In this document: positions 13,300 to 25,200 of the stretch, one piece after another | How the letters are laid out: the number at the start of each line of letters is the position of its first letter | Position numbering within the stretch: the first letter of the stretch is position 1 | Made by a program: the position numbers and the translations under genes | Source: Eudorina sp. 2006-703-Eu-15 | Lineage: Eukaryota > Chlorophyta > Chlorophyceae > Chlamydomonadales > Volvocaceae | Length of the DNA: 64,000 nucleotides | Reading direction: 5' to 3' | Assembly (NCBI GenBank): GCA_003117195.1 | Contig: BDSI01000019.1 | Location: forward strand, 1,054,001-1,118,000 | Notes under the pieces: model-generated | What the model was told of the DNA's origin: nothing | The model's database searches: none | What the model saw: only the letters and a program-made list of their open reading frames with translations

Positions 13300-16200
13300 G
13301 AGAACTGAGCCGCGTGTGTGTGTTAATGTGTGTATTGCTGGGTGTGGGGGTGTGGTGTGGTGGGCTGACCAGGCTACGGGAGGGGCAGCCGGACCCTTGT
13401 GCTGGTCTGTCTGTATGTTTGTCTGTCTGTCCTCAACCTCACGACTCAACCTCACGACTGACTCGCTCCTTGCTCCCCCCCGGCCAGGTCCCTCGTGGGT
13501 CGCGCGATGGCACCGATGGAAGACCCCCTTTGTGTCCACCCGCCCGCCCGCCGTCTGATTCGCCAGGCCGCCTTGCCCGTCCCCCCCGGCATCGTGATCT
13601 TCGCCTTCCCTCCTCTCTTCCCTTCCCCCTCCCCTCCCCTCCCTCCGCCTGCCTCCCCCCCTCCTTCAGATCCGCGATTGGGTGATCCACGGACTGCCCA
13701 ACGACTCGTTCTCCATCGACTCGGCTGTCATCGCCGCCAACAGCCGCCGGTGGCCGCTCTGCATCGACCCGCAGGTGGGGGGGCTGCTGGGTGGGCGGAT
13801 ATCCCATCGCCAGGGTGGCAGGCCCCTGAAACAACCCCAACCCCAAGCTGCAGCCGAAGCGTCCATACCAGGAGCCCCTCTTTGATGAGACCGCTGCCCG
13901 CCCCCGCCCCCGCCCCCGCCCCTGTCTTGTGTGGCCGCAGGGTCAGGCCAACCGGTGGATCAAGGCCATGAACGAATCCAAAAAGATGAAGGTATGGGGT
14001 TGGGGTTTGGGGTTTGGGAGGGTGGGGGTTGGGGGTTGCGGGGTTGTAACTGACTGCCGGGGTGAGGTGGATCAGGGGGAAGGTCAAGGGGTGGGAGGCA
14101 GAGGTGCATGGCTGTGTGCATAGCTTAGCGGGAGGGAGGGAAGGGGGGAAGGGAGGGGGCCAGTGGGGCCCGGTGTGCGCCTAGCCACTGGGCTGCCCTC
14201 CACGCTTCCAAACACACCACCACCACCATCACCACCACCACCACCACCACCACCAAAACCACCACCACCACCACCACCCCGGCCTCGGCTGCTCCTTCCT
14301 CTCCGCCTACCTTGTACCGACCCCGACATGAACTCCACTTGAAAGGAACCCGTCACCGCGATAATCACACACACACCCCAACCCCCAGGCCCCGATCGGT
14401 AGTGCCATCGCCCAGGGTGGCGGTACCCCGTGTAGTGCACATGCCCCATCCGCCTTGCCACAACCCAAGCCCCGTGCCAATAGTGGGCTGATTTGCCTTC
14501 CCAGACCCCCAACCACCGAACCCTAAACCCTCCCCCCACCCCCACCCCAACTTCCAACCGCCCCCCCTCAACCCCACTTCCCCCCCCAGGTCATGAAGCT
14601 GACCGACCCCGACTACCTTCGCGCGCTTGAGGCCGCCATCTCGTGCGGCCTGCCCGTCCTGCTGGAGAACGTGGGCGAGGTGCTGGACCCCTCCCTGGAC
14701 CCGCTGCTGCTGCGTCAGACCTTCCGCCAGGGGGGCAGCACCGTGCTGAGGCTGGGGGACAACCTGGTCGAGTACTCGACCGACTTCCGGCTCTACCTGA
14801 CCACTGCGCTCCGGAACCCGCACTACCTGCCGGAGACCGCCGTCAAGGTGGGTGCGGGTGGGGGTGGGGTTGGGGGTGGGGGTGGGGGCGTGGGGGGGAT
14901 GTGGGAGCCCTTCAGCCCGTGACTTCACCCCCCGATATCGCCGCCCTCCCGCCCCTTCTCCTCCCTCCCTCCCTCTTTCCCCCCCCAGGTAGCGCTGCTC
15001 AACTTCATGATCACGCCCGAGGGGCTGTCCGACCAGCTGCTGGGGGTGGCGGTGGCGGCGGAGATGCCGCAGCTGGAGGAGCAGAGGCAGACGCTGGTGG
15101 TGGCCAGTGCCGACAACGCCCGGCAGCTGGCTGAGATCGAGGCCCGCATCCTGGCGGTGCTGTCCAGTACGGAGGGGAACCTGCTGGAGGACGCCACGGC
15201 GGTGTCGGTGCTGTCGGAGGCCAAGAGGGTGGGAGGGGGGTGGGCGGGGGGGGGTGGCGGGGCAGGGACGGGGGGTTGGCGGGGGGACAGAGGGAATAGG
15301 AAATTGGTAGACATAAGAAAATTGATAGACATATTGGACATTGGTAGACATATTCAAACTGCGCTGCTGCCCGAGGGGGGCAGATGGGAGCAGGGAGGGT
15401 AAGGGCAGGGCGGGACAGAGGGGCCAACCCGGAGCCTGGGACGAAGGGTTTCGGGGCGGCGGGCGGGATGCGGCGGCGGAGGGGAAGGGTTTAAGGTCAA
15501 GGAAGGCCGTCATAGCCCCCTCCCCCAGGCCGCCCACCGGGTGCGCCGCATGTGGCGCTGTCCCTACCAGGGGCCCGAAGGGGTAGAACCCGCGGCGCCG
15601 CTATAGCCCCCCTTGGCGGCCCCCCCTTACCGATTCCCCTTCTGTCCCCCCCCTCCCCCCCCAACGCCCCCCCAACGCGACCGCAGCTGTCGGACGACAT
15701 CTCGGCCAAGCAGGCCGTGGCGGAGCGCACGCAGGTACGGCATATACCGTACAGCCCGTGGGAGCCGCATGCCATCGGGGTACAGTGGGTACATCTTTGG
15801 TGTTTACCGCGCCGACACGCTTAACCCCGCACCCTGTACCCCGCACCCTGTACCCCACACCCTGTACCCCCCCACCCCAGGCCGCCCTGGACGCGGCCCG
15901 GCGGCGCTACCGTCCCCTGGCTGAGGTGGCGGCCACCGTGTTCTTCGCCATCGCTGACCTGGCTGGGGTGGACTCCATGTACCAGTACAGCCTGGCCTGG
16001 TTCATTGGTGGGGGCGGGGGAAGGGAAGGGGGGCCGGAAGGGGGAGAGGAGGTGAGAGAGTGGGGGGAGGAGAGAGAGAGAGTCGTTTTGGGGGGGAAGA
16101 GGGTGCTGGCGCGACCGCTGGTATCCGGGAGCTCAGAGGGGGGTGGTTGGGGGCACGGACTCTGGCGCTGTCCCTGAGAGTCTCTGATGGGGTGATTGCG

Positions 16201-19200
16201 GGCGTTGACCCAACCCCGACCGTTGACCGGTTAGTCGTTGGGGTTGGGGTTCGTTAGTTGATCGTTATTTGCTGGTGGCGGGTCGCTGCTGTCCGCAGGT
16301 CTGTTCGTGCGGAGCATCCAGGCCAGTGCGGCGGAGGCGGCCGGAGGGGCAGCCGGGGGGCAGGGGGCAGCGGGCGGCGGCGCAGCCGCAGCCGCCCCTG
16401 GAGCCCTGGGGGCAGCGGGCCCGCCGGCGCCCGGCCCCGCCGGCCCCGCCCGCGCCTCCTCCCCAACCTCCCGCAGCCGCGCCTCCTCCCCTCCGCCCCA
16501 CGCCGCCCCACCCGCCACCGCCCCCGAGGGACCCGACCTGGGCGCCCGGCTGCAAGCCATCGAACGGCATTTCCTGTACGCGTCGTACTGCAATGTGTCC
16601 AGGTGGGTACGGTTGCCGTATCGCGGCCAGATGTCGTACAGCCGTACGGCGAACCTACGCCGGGAGAGTTTCCCCTGCGACACCCTCCTGCATCCTCCTA
16701 CCCCACCGATCCTTTGGCCACCGCAGCACCCAACCGCTTTCTGTGTAACTACCAACCGTCGTCCACGACCCCGCCCCTGCGAACGAGACCCTGCCCTGTG
16801 GGGAACGAGTCATGCAGCACACACCGCTGTACCGCTGTACGACACCCGTGTCACGGTACGCAAATACACCCTACCCTCCCACAACACACACTCACACACA
16901 CCCTCTGCGCGGTACTCCCCCCCCCCCCCGTCCCGTCCCTCTCCTGCTTCCTGACAGCTCTCTCCGACCTCCCTCGCACCCGACCTGCATTCCCCACCCC
17001 ACCCCCCCAAACCTCCATCCCCCTCCCCCCTCTCCCCCCCCCGGCCCCCCCTCCCCGCAGGTCCCTGTTCGAGCGGGACAAGCTGCTGCTGTCCTTTCTG
17101 TTGGCCTCCCGACTGGCGGCTCACCGCGGCAAGCTGCTGCCCGAGCACATGCGCTTCCTGATCCAGGGGGGCGGCGCGGCGGCGGCTGCGGCGGCGGCGG
17201 ATGACGAGCCTCCGGAGGGACTGCCGCCCCGCACCTGGGCGGAGGTGAAGGCGCTGGCGGCACTGCCGGTGAGGGGGTCGGCGGTTGTGGGGGAGAAAGA
17301 AGGCGCGGGGAGGAATGGGGGGGGCCAAGGAGGTACTACAGTGCCCCGGGGGGGTCCCTGGAGGCGACCACCAAGCATTCTCCGGCCGCCACCTTCCGCC
17401 CCCTGCGCCGTACCACTTGATGTCCGGTACCTCCCCGCTTTGGTCTCCGTGTCCCTTCCTCGCCCGTCATCACCTCCCCACCCGGGAGGATCCCCGGCCG
17501 CCTCCCACCTGTTCCGCTTTACCGTATTTGTCCCCTCCCACTCGATTTCGTGACCATCCCCGCCACCTCCGCCTCCTCCCCTTTCCCGCTCCCGTTGCCC
17601 GATCCCCCTCCCCAGGGCGGCACCTTCGCCTACCTGCCCACCTACATGCAGCAGCGGGCGGAGCAGTGGGCGGCGCTGGTGGAGGCGGCGGAGCCACATG
17701 CGAGACCGCTGCCAGACCCAGTGGACAGGTGCGTACGGATGTACGGCTGTACGGAGGACAAAATGTGTCTCGTATGGACCCCACACACACACTCAACACG
17801 CTCTCCCCCCTCCTCGCCCCCCCACCCAACCCCCCCCCGCAGCATGCTGGGCTCCTTCCAGCGGCTGTTGGTGCTCCGCTGCCTGCGGCCCGACAAGCTG
17901 GTGCCCGCCCTGGAGCGCTGGGTGGCGGGGGAGCTGGGGCCGCAGTTCGTGTCGCCGCCGCCCCTGGACCTGGCCGCCGCCTTCGCCGAGTCCCCGTCCG
18001 TGTCCGTACCGATGCTGTTCGTACTGTCGCCGGGAACCGACCCGTGGGTCGCGCTGCTGCGGTTCGCCGAGGAGCGGGAGCAGGCCGGCAAGCTGCAGGT
18101 GCGGTGGACCCGGGCGGGGGGGCGCGGGCGGTGCAGCGTTGCGGGGCAGGAGGGGCGACCCCTTCAGGTGTTGACCCTCTTGGCCCTCGGGTGGTCGCCG
18201 CCTTGCTCCGCCTGCTCCTTACGCTGGGGATAAATCCCCACCCCCACCACCACCTAACCATTTCGACCACATAGCCCATCTCCACCCCACCACACCTCTC
18301 TGCCGCCTGCCTTCAACTGCCCCTACCCCCCCAACCCCTCACCCCCCTACCCCCGCCCCCCGCCCCCCGGCCCCCCCAGGTGATCAGCCTGGGCCAGGGT
18401 CAGGGCCCCAAGGCGGAGGCCATGATCGACTCTGCCCGGCGGATGGGGTCGTGGGTGGTGCTCCAGAACTGCCACCTGGCACCCTCCTGGATGCCCGCCC
18501 TGGAGCGGATCTGGGAGGCCATACGGGAGGACAACACGGACCCGGCGTTCAGGTGGGGGACGAGGGAGGGCGTACGGAAGGAGTACGGAAGGTGAAGGGG
18601 GCCCGTCAGGGTGGCTGGGGTAGTTGGGTGGCCGGGCCGGGGCCGGGGACTCGGGCAAAGGGGGGAGGGGGGCAGTAGGGGTGGGGTGTGTTTAGAATTG
18701 CAACCCGCCCGCCCGCCCGATCCCAGGTGGCAATATACTTACCATAGAACCTGCGAGGAAAAACTTACCATATGCAGGCGCGCGGGTGGGGTGTGTGTGA
18801 CTGACGAGGATGTGGGGTCAGCCCCATCCACCTACATACACACATAAACATCTGTTTCTTATCTGAACACACATCCGTTCTTATTCTAAACGCACATCCG
18901 CCTACCCACGCGTCCACACATTCTCCCCCGACACCCCCCCACACACACGCCCGTGTGTCAATATAGACAGGCCCCCCTCGGCTCCCCCATACACACACAT
19001 ACCCCTCCCCCTCCCCCCTTTCCCCGCAGGCTGTGGCTGACCAGCATGCCCACCCCCGCCTTCCCGCCCACGCTGCTCCAAGCCGCCGTCAAGATGACCT
19101 ACGAGCCGCCCGCGGGGCTGCGCTCCAACATGCGGCGCAGTCTGGCTCTGGAGCCGCTGTCTGACCACCTGTTCTGGGAGCTGGAGGGGGTGGGGGGGCC

Positions 19201-22200
19201 GCACAGCCGCAGCGCCACACCCGCGCAGAGGGCGTCGGAGGCGGGGGATCGGAGGCGCAGCGGCCGCGGCGGAGGCGGCGGAGGGGCGGGAGGAGCGGGA
19301 GGGGCGGGCGAGGCGCCCGGGTCCCCAGAGGCGGCGGCGGCGGCGCCGTCGCCTCCGACGCTGAAGCGGCTGCTGTTCGGGCTGGTGTTCCTGCACGCGG
19401 CGGTGCAGGAGCGGCGGCGGTACGGACCCATCGGGTGGAACGTGCCGTACGGTAAGCGAGTGCCGTACAGCGCTTGGACGGTCGGCCGGATGGGGGGTTG
19501 CTTACGATGCCGGGCTTCGGCGAACGACATCATTTGGGCGGCGTCGGTGGTTGGTTTGGGCAGTGCGGCGGATAGCCGGTGGAGCCACCGTTGCGCAGCT
19601 CGGCAACGAGGGTGGCTGGTGTGAGCAGGGTGGCGTGGGGTGGCTGGTGTGAGCAGGGTGGCGTGGGGTGGTGGTGTGAGCAGGGTGGCGTGGGGTGGCT
19701 GGTGTGAGCAGGGTGGCGTGGGGTGGTGGTGTGAGCAGGGTGGTGTGGGTGGTGGTGTGGGTGGTGGTGTGGGGTGGTGGTGTGGGGTGGTGGTGTGGGG
19801 TGGTGGTGTGGGGTGGTGGTGTGAGCAGGGTGGCGTGGGGTGGTGGTGTGAGCAGGGTGGCGTGGGGTGGTGGTGTGAGCAGGGTGGCGTGGGGTGGTGG
19901 TGTGAGCAGGGTGGTGTGGGGTGGTGGTGTGGGGTGGTGGTGTGGGGTGGTGGTGTGGGGTGGTGGTGTGGGGTGGTGGTGTGGGGTGGTGGTGTGGGGT
20001 GGTGGTGTGAGCAGGGTGGCGTGGGGTGGTGGTGTGAGCAGGGTGGTGTGGGGTGGTGGTGTGGGGTGGTGGTGTGGGGTGGTGGTGTGGGGTGGTGGTG
20101 TGAGCAGGGTGGTGTGGGGTGGTGGTGTGGGGTGGTGGTGTGGTGTGGTGGTGTGGGGTGGTGGTGTGGGGTGGTGGTGTGGGGTGGTGGTGTGGGGTGG
20201 TGGGAGTAGCGGTTGGCCTGGTGCGTTCCCCCCTCGCTCTGATATCCTGCTTGCGTTCCTTGCCACTGTCCCCGGGCTCCCCTGGCCCTCCGGCCCCCCA
20301 CCCCACCTTCCCACCCCAACCATCCACCCACCCCCGCCCAACCCCCACACCCCGAATCCGCCCCGGCCCCGGCTTCAGGCTTCGACGACGGCGACCTGCG
20401 CATCTCCGCCCGCCAGATGCGGATGTACGTGCAGGACAGCGTCAACCGGGGAAACCCGGTGCCGTACGAGGCGCTGCGGTACGCCATCGGCGAGTGCAAC
20501 TACGGAGGAAGGTACGACTCGTACCCTAGATGCCATACAGGGCCCTGCGATCCAGGGCGTGGGACGACTGCGTCGAGGGTTTAGGGTTTGGGTGTTGATG
20601 GTTGAGGGGTGTTGGGTGGTGATTGGGTACCTGTGTTCGGGGGGTGAGGGGGGGCCCGATCGCGGGCTGCGACCCGCGGGGCCGATCGCCCGCGCGGGCA
20701 CCTCGGAGGCGATACCGTGTGTGTGGGGGGGAGAGGAAGCCATCAGCCATCAGCCATCAGCACCCTGGGACCCCGCCCCCGAGGGACATGGGCTCACGAA
20801 AACGAGCGGGCCGGGGGGCCGGGGGGCCCTCACTCCTCCCCGACAATCACTTGAGAGAGATGCACCCCCCACGTTCGCCATTTCGTCCCCCAACTCCACC
20901 CCTCTCCTCGTCCTCGCCCTCCTCGCCCCCAACCTCCTCCTCCTCCCCCTCGCCCTCCTCGCCCTCCTCGCCCTCAGGGTTACCGACGACAAGGACCGGC
21001 GGCTGCTGGCCACCCTGCTCCGCCGCATCGTGGCCCCCGAGACGGTGGCCACCCCCCGGGCGGAGCTGCTGACGCGAAGGAACCGGGAGACGGACGATGA
21101 CGGTTTCGGAGCGGCGTTCAGCCACCTCAAGGCGGCGGGGTTCGGCACCGCGGGGGGCCCCGGGGGAGCGGCCGGGCAGGGCCCGCTCATCGTTGTGGTG
21201 CCGGACACCACCACACTGGAGGGGTGAGGGCGCGCGGCCGGGGGGGGGCCGAGGAGGAGGGGTTTGTGCACGTGTGTCTGTGTGTGTTATTTAAGCAGGC
21301 AGAACAGGAGTGCGTGATATGCGAGGGGCCGAGTGGCTCCCATTAATTTGCCCGTATGCTTGCAAAAAATACCCATTGTCCGATCCCTATAGTGAATATA
21401 AGGCTGCGGCTGTGTGTGTGTGTGTAAAGATAACTGAGCCGCGTGTGTGTGTGTATGTTCCTGCGTGTGTCTGGCGAGAAGCCCGCCCGAACCGCCGAGG
21501 CCCATCATACTTACCAGATGCAACAAAGGGCCTGCCTGCGCGCGTGTGTGATGTCCGTGTGTTGGGCGGGAAGACCTCGCGTGCTTGTGTGTGCTTGTGT
21601 GTGCTTGTGTATGTTTGTGTGTGCAGTGGGTGCAGTGGATGGGTGCAGACAGAAACCTGCTCATGAAAGTGCAGCAAAGCAGCTGCGGGAGGAAGCCGCG
21701 CGCCACGGGTGTGTGAGAGCAAGCGACGCTAGCCATCGATTGCGGCTGTCCTTACCCCCTCCTCTCCTCTCCTCGATCGTGACAGCATCTTGCTGTACCC
21801 ACGTCCCCCGCCGCCGTACCGTATTGACCCCCTCGTCCTCTGTCTGACCTGTCCCCCCCTCCCCCCCTGGAGCAGCTTCCTGGCGTATGTGGACACGCTG
21901 CCCACCTCCGCACCGCCCGACGTGTTCGGTCTGCACCCCAACGCCGATATCAGCAAGGTAGGGTGGGGGGGCAGGGTGGGTGGTCCGGTGGGTGGTTGGG
22001 TGGGGCCGGTAAGCGAAGCGGAGGGCGCCCTCCGCCTTTTTTTAATGGAATGTGGAATGTTACATGTTGTTGTTGTCGTACTGACCGTCCGACCAGTCAC
22101 AAGTGGCTCCGCAACGGACATCCGTCAAAGGCCGCTCATCACGATCTTCCCGCAACAGTTACCATCGGAACCATTTTCACGATCTCCGCCATATCCGTTC

Positions 22201-25200
22201 ACCCGACCATCCTTCGAGTTTGAGGGTTCGGCATCGCCGCCAATCAAGCGTGCGTATCTTGGCCCATCAACTAGCCCTCAACACCACATCTCAGCAACTA
22301 GCTGCTATCTCATACCCGACTTCCGTCGGGGATCTGCCCGCCGTTTGCTCTGGCAGTCGTACCGTCGCACCCATGTACTGCACTGGGGCATCCCCCTCCC
22401 TCACCGAAAGTCCCAGGCGGGGAAGTGCGGTCGGGATATCCCCCCCCCACACACACACCACACCACACCACACATCTCCGGGAGAGAACCTCGCCCCCCC
22501 CCTGTAGGTCGGTCACAGAGACACACCTCCCTCCTCCCTCCTCCTACCCGCCCCTGCCCCTGGCCCCCCGCTCCTGGCCCCCCGCCCCTGGTCGTACACA
22601 GGACCTCGCCACCACCCACGACCTGCTGACCAGCTTGACCAGCACCTGCGGGGGCCTCACGGGCGGGCTGGGCGGCGAGGGGGGCGGCGCGTCGTCGTCC
22701 GCCGTCACCGCCGCTGCGGGGGCCGTGGTCCGCGACATCTTGGAGCGGCTGCCGCCGGACTTTGATTTGGAGCGGGTGGCGGCGGCCTACCCTGTCCTGT
22801 ACCACCAGAGCATGAACCAGGTGAGGGGGAGGAGAGGGGGAGGGGGGCGGTGCTTCACTGCCTGGGGCGGGAGGTGGGGACCGGCGGTGATTGACACTGT
22901 ACGACATGGCGGTAAGATGATTGATTGACACTGTAATTAATGATTGACACTGTGAGACAGAGGCGCGCTGGCACGATGATACGGGTGGGCCACTGACCCA
23001 TGGGCCGCTTCCAATACTTTCGCGCGTCATTGACCCATGGGTCGCTGCCACGCTTGCGGGAATACGGCGGGCTGTATGGCTTTGGCCAATCAGCGGCGCG
23101 CATCTGGGCGGCACGTCGGGGCGCGTATGCCGGAGGGTTGGGCCATGACCCATGGGTCGCGTTGATTATCTGAAGGCAGCTAGGCAGGCCGGGCCTTGCA
23201 GTCCCCACATACATGAACGACAACACGGCGGAAGCAAGGGGCGACAATGCCGTCCTGCGGCTGACAATGCCGTCCGCATTGCACATGCGGCTAGAAGGAG
23301 GAGGAGGCTGTGCTGGTTCAGCGTCACGTCTTTTACGTAAATACGCATTTAAAGCGTTCCCCGGATTCCCCTCACCGAATCCATGGATTGGGCCCTCAGG
23401 TGTTGGTTCAGGAGATGACGCGCTACAACCGGCTGCTGGGGCTGCTGCGCAACAGCCTGACTCAGCTGGGCAGGGCTGTAGCAGGGCTGCAGCTGCTGTC
23501 CCCGGAGCTGGAGGCGGTGCTGGCGGCGGTGGCGGCGGGCCAGGTGCCGGCGGCGTGGAAGGTGCGTCGTCGTCCCCTCAGGGGCCTAGGGATGAAGACC
23601 ACCCCACCATCGGCAGGAGGTACCGTATCGTTCCGGCCCCACCGCCACATCCCTCTACCCCTCTAACCCTCTACACCCCTTCCGCCTGCGCCCCCCTGAC
23701 ACCTCCCTCCCACCCGCCCTCTGCCCCGCCCCCCCAGGCCCACTCGTACCCCTCCCTGAAGCCCCTGGGCGCCTACGTCTCCGACCTGTTGGCCCGGCTG
23801 GGCTTCCTGTCCGACTGGGCGGCGGCCGGACCCCCCGCCGCCTTCTGGATCGGGGCCTTCTTCTTCCCACCCGCCTTCACCACCGCGGCGCTGCAGGTGC
23901 GCAGCCAGGATCCGGGATCCAGGATCCGGGATCTGGGCATATTCCCCGCATTCCGGAAGCCTGGATCCGGGCAACTCGGGGGCCGGGGCACAGGCGACTG
24001 CGGCCGACTTCGGCCACAGCCTTTCGGAGGGCACCCACACCGCACCCAACCTCATTGGAAGCGGTCGCTCCAGGGGCTCTTACTGCAGTACGGCGTAGTG
24101 TTGTGTTTATGGCGGGGAGGCAGCCACCTCACCTCATCCCACCTCTATGTGCAGCCACCCACAGAGGGGGAACCCGACGTCGTGCCCGCGCCTACCCTCC
24201 CCCATTCACCCGCACTTGGCTACCCGGTCCCCCCCTCCCCGGGTGTGGTCCGTCTTAGTGCTGTCGCGCGTTGGTTGGTCCGGGATGGGTCCGGCGGCGA
24301 CGCGGTCGCCCGCAGTAACGGTGAGCGCATAATTCAGGTATGTATGGTAAGTAACTTGGGTCGCGTATTGACTCCTGTGCCACGCATCGGTTCCCCAATC
24401 CTTCCCCCCTCCCCCCTTCCCCCTTCCCCCCTCCCCCTTCAGAACTTCGCCCGGCACCACACGCTGCCCATCGACGCGGTGGGGTTCGACTTCGAGGTGC
24501 TCCGGGCCCAGGTGCGGGGGGCCGGGGGGGCGTGTGCGCGGCGAGGAGCCCGACCGGCCCACCCGGATGCAGGACATACATGTACATACACACACATATA
24601 TATATGTACTTGCCTACCGGCACACATATGGCAACATGTGGTACCCACCTGCGTGTGTGTGTCAGGGCGCGACAGCGGGAGGGTGCGGGTTGCGAGGCTT
24701 AGAGGGGGGGAGGGGGCGATGAACGGGGGAGACCGTCTTAGGGTGCGGCTTTGTGGAGGCACTGGCTACAGTGTCAGGGCCCGGGGTGGGGCCGCCTTGC
24801 CGCAGTGTCGACATGTGTGTGTGTGGGGGGGGAGGAGGGGGACACGGGTACGGTGCGGCCGGGAATTAACGCAATGGAACACACACACGTGGGGGTCCCG
24901 TGAGCCGCCAGGCCCTGCCGCCACATGAGCAATCCTGGCAGCACGCCACCCCGGGTGTGCGGCCCTGTCGCCCTTCCTCCGCCCCTCTTGACACCCTCTC
25001 TTCCCAACCCCCACCCCACCCCCGCGAGCTGGCCACCCCTCCTGGCGCCCGACCCCCATCCTGCCGCGCCCTCATGTCCGGCCACCCTGTCACCCTCCCA
25101 CCCCCAACCCCCATCCCCCATCCACGTACCCATACCCCCCCCACCCCCCGCCCCTGCCCGCAGGACGCCTCCTCGCTGACTGCGCCCCCTCCCGCGGGCG

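Larger units (their letters stand above)
12585..15228 (+). other. Dynein AAA5 module
   Basis: Exons 24-29. Diagnostic strings are [68 protein letters not shown] and [15 protein letters not shown]. As in other dyneins, AAA5 has no complete Walker motifs and is structural. Confidence 0.88.

Noticed and set aside
14515..14535. CCCTAAACCC and a similar TTTAGGG tract near 20,577 as interstitial telomere
   Set aside because: Each has only about one and a half to two units, too short to distinguish from chance in C-rich introns.
19612..20209. Direct-repeat array as a CRISPR
   Set aside because: There are no unique spacers, the units are short and G-rich, it lies inside a eukaryotic intron, and there are no cas genes.
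19640..20499. Long open frames through the minisatellite (His/Thr/Pro-rich or Gly/Trp/Val-rich)
   Set aside because: They arise from a repeat whose unit lacks stop codons. The array is intronic and flanked by good dynein splice sites.
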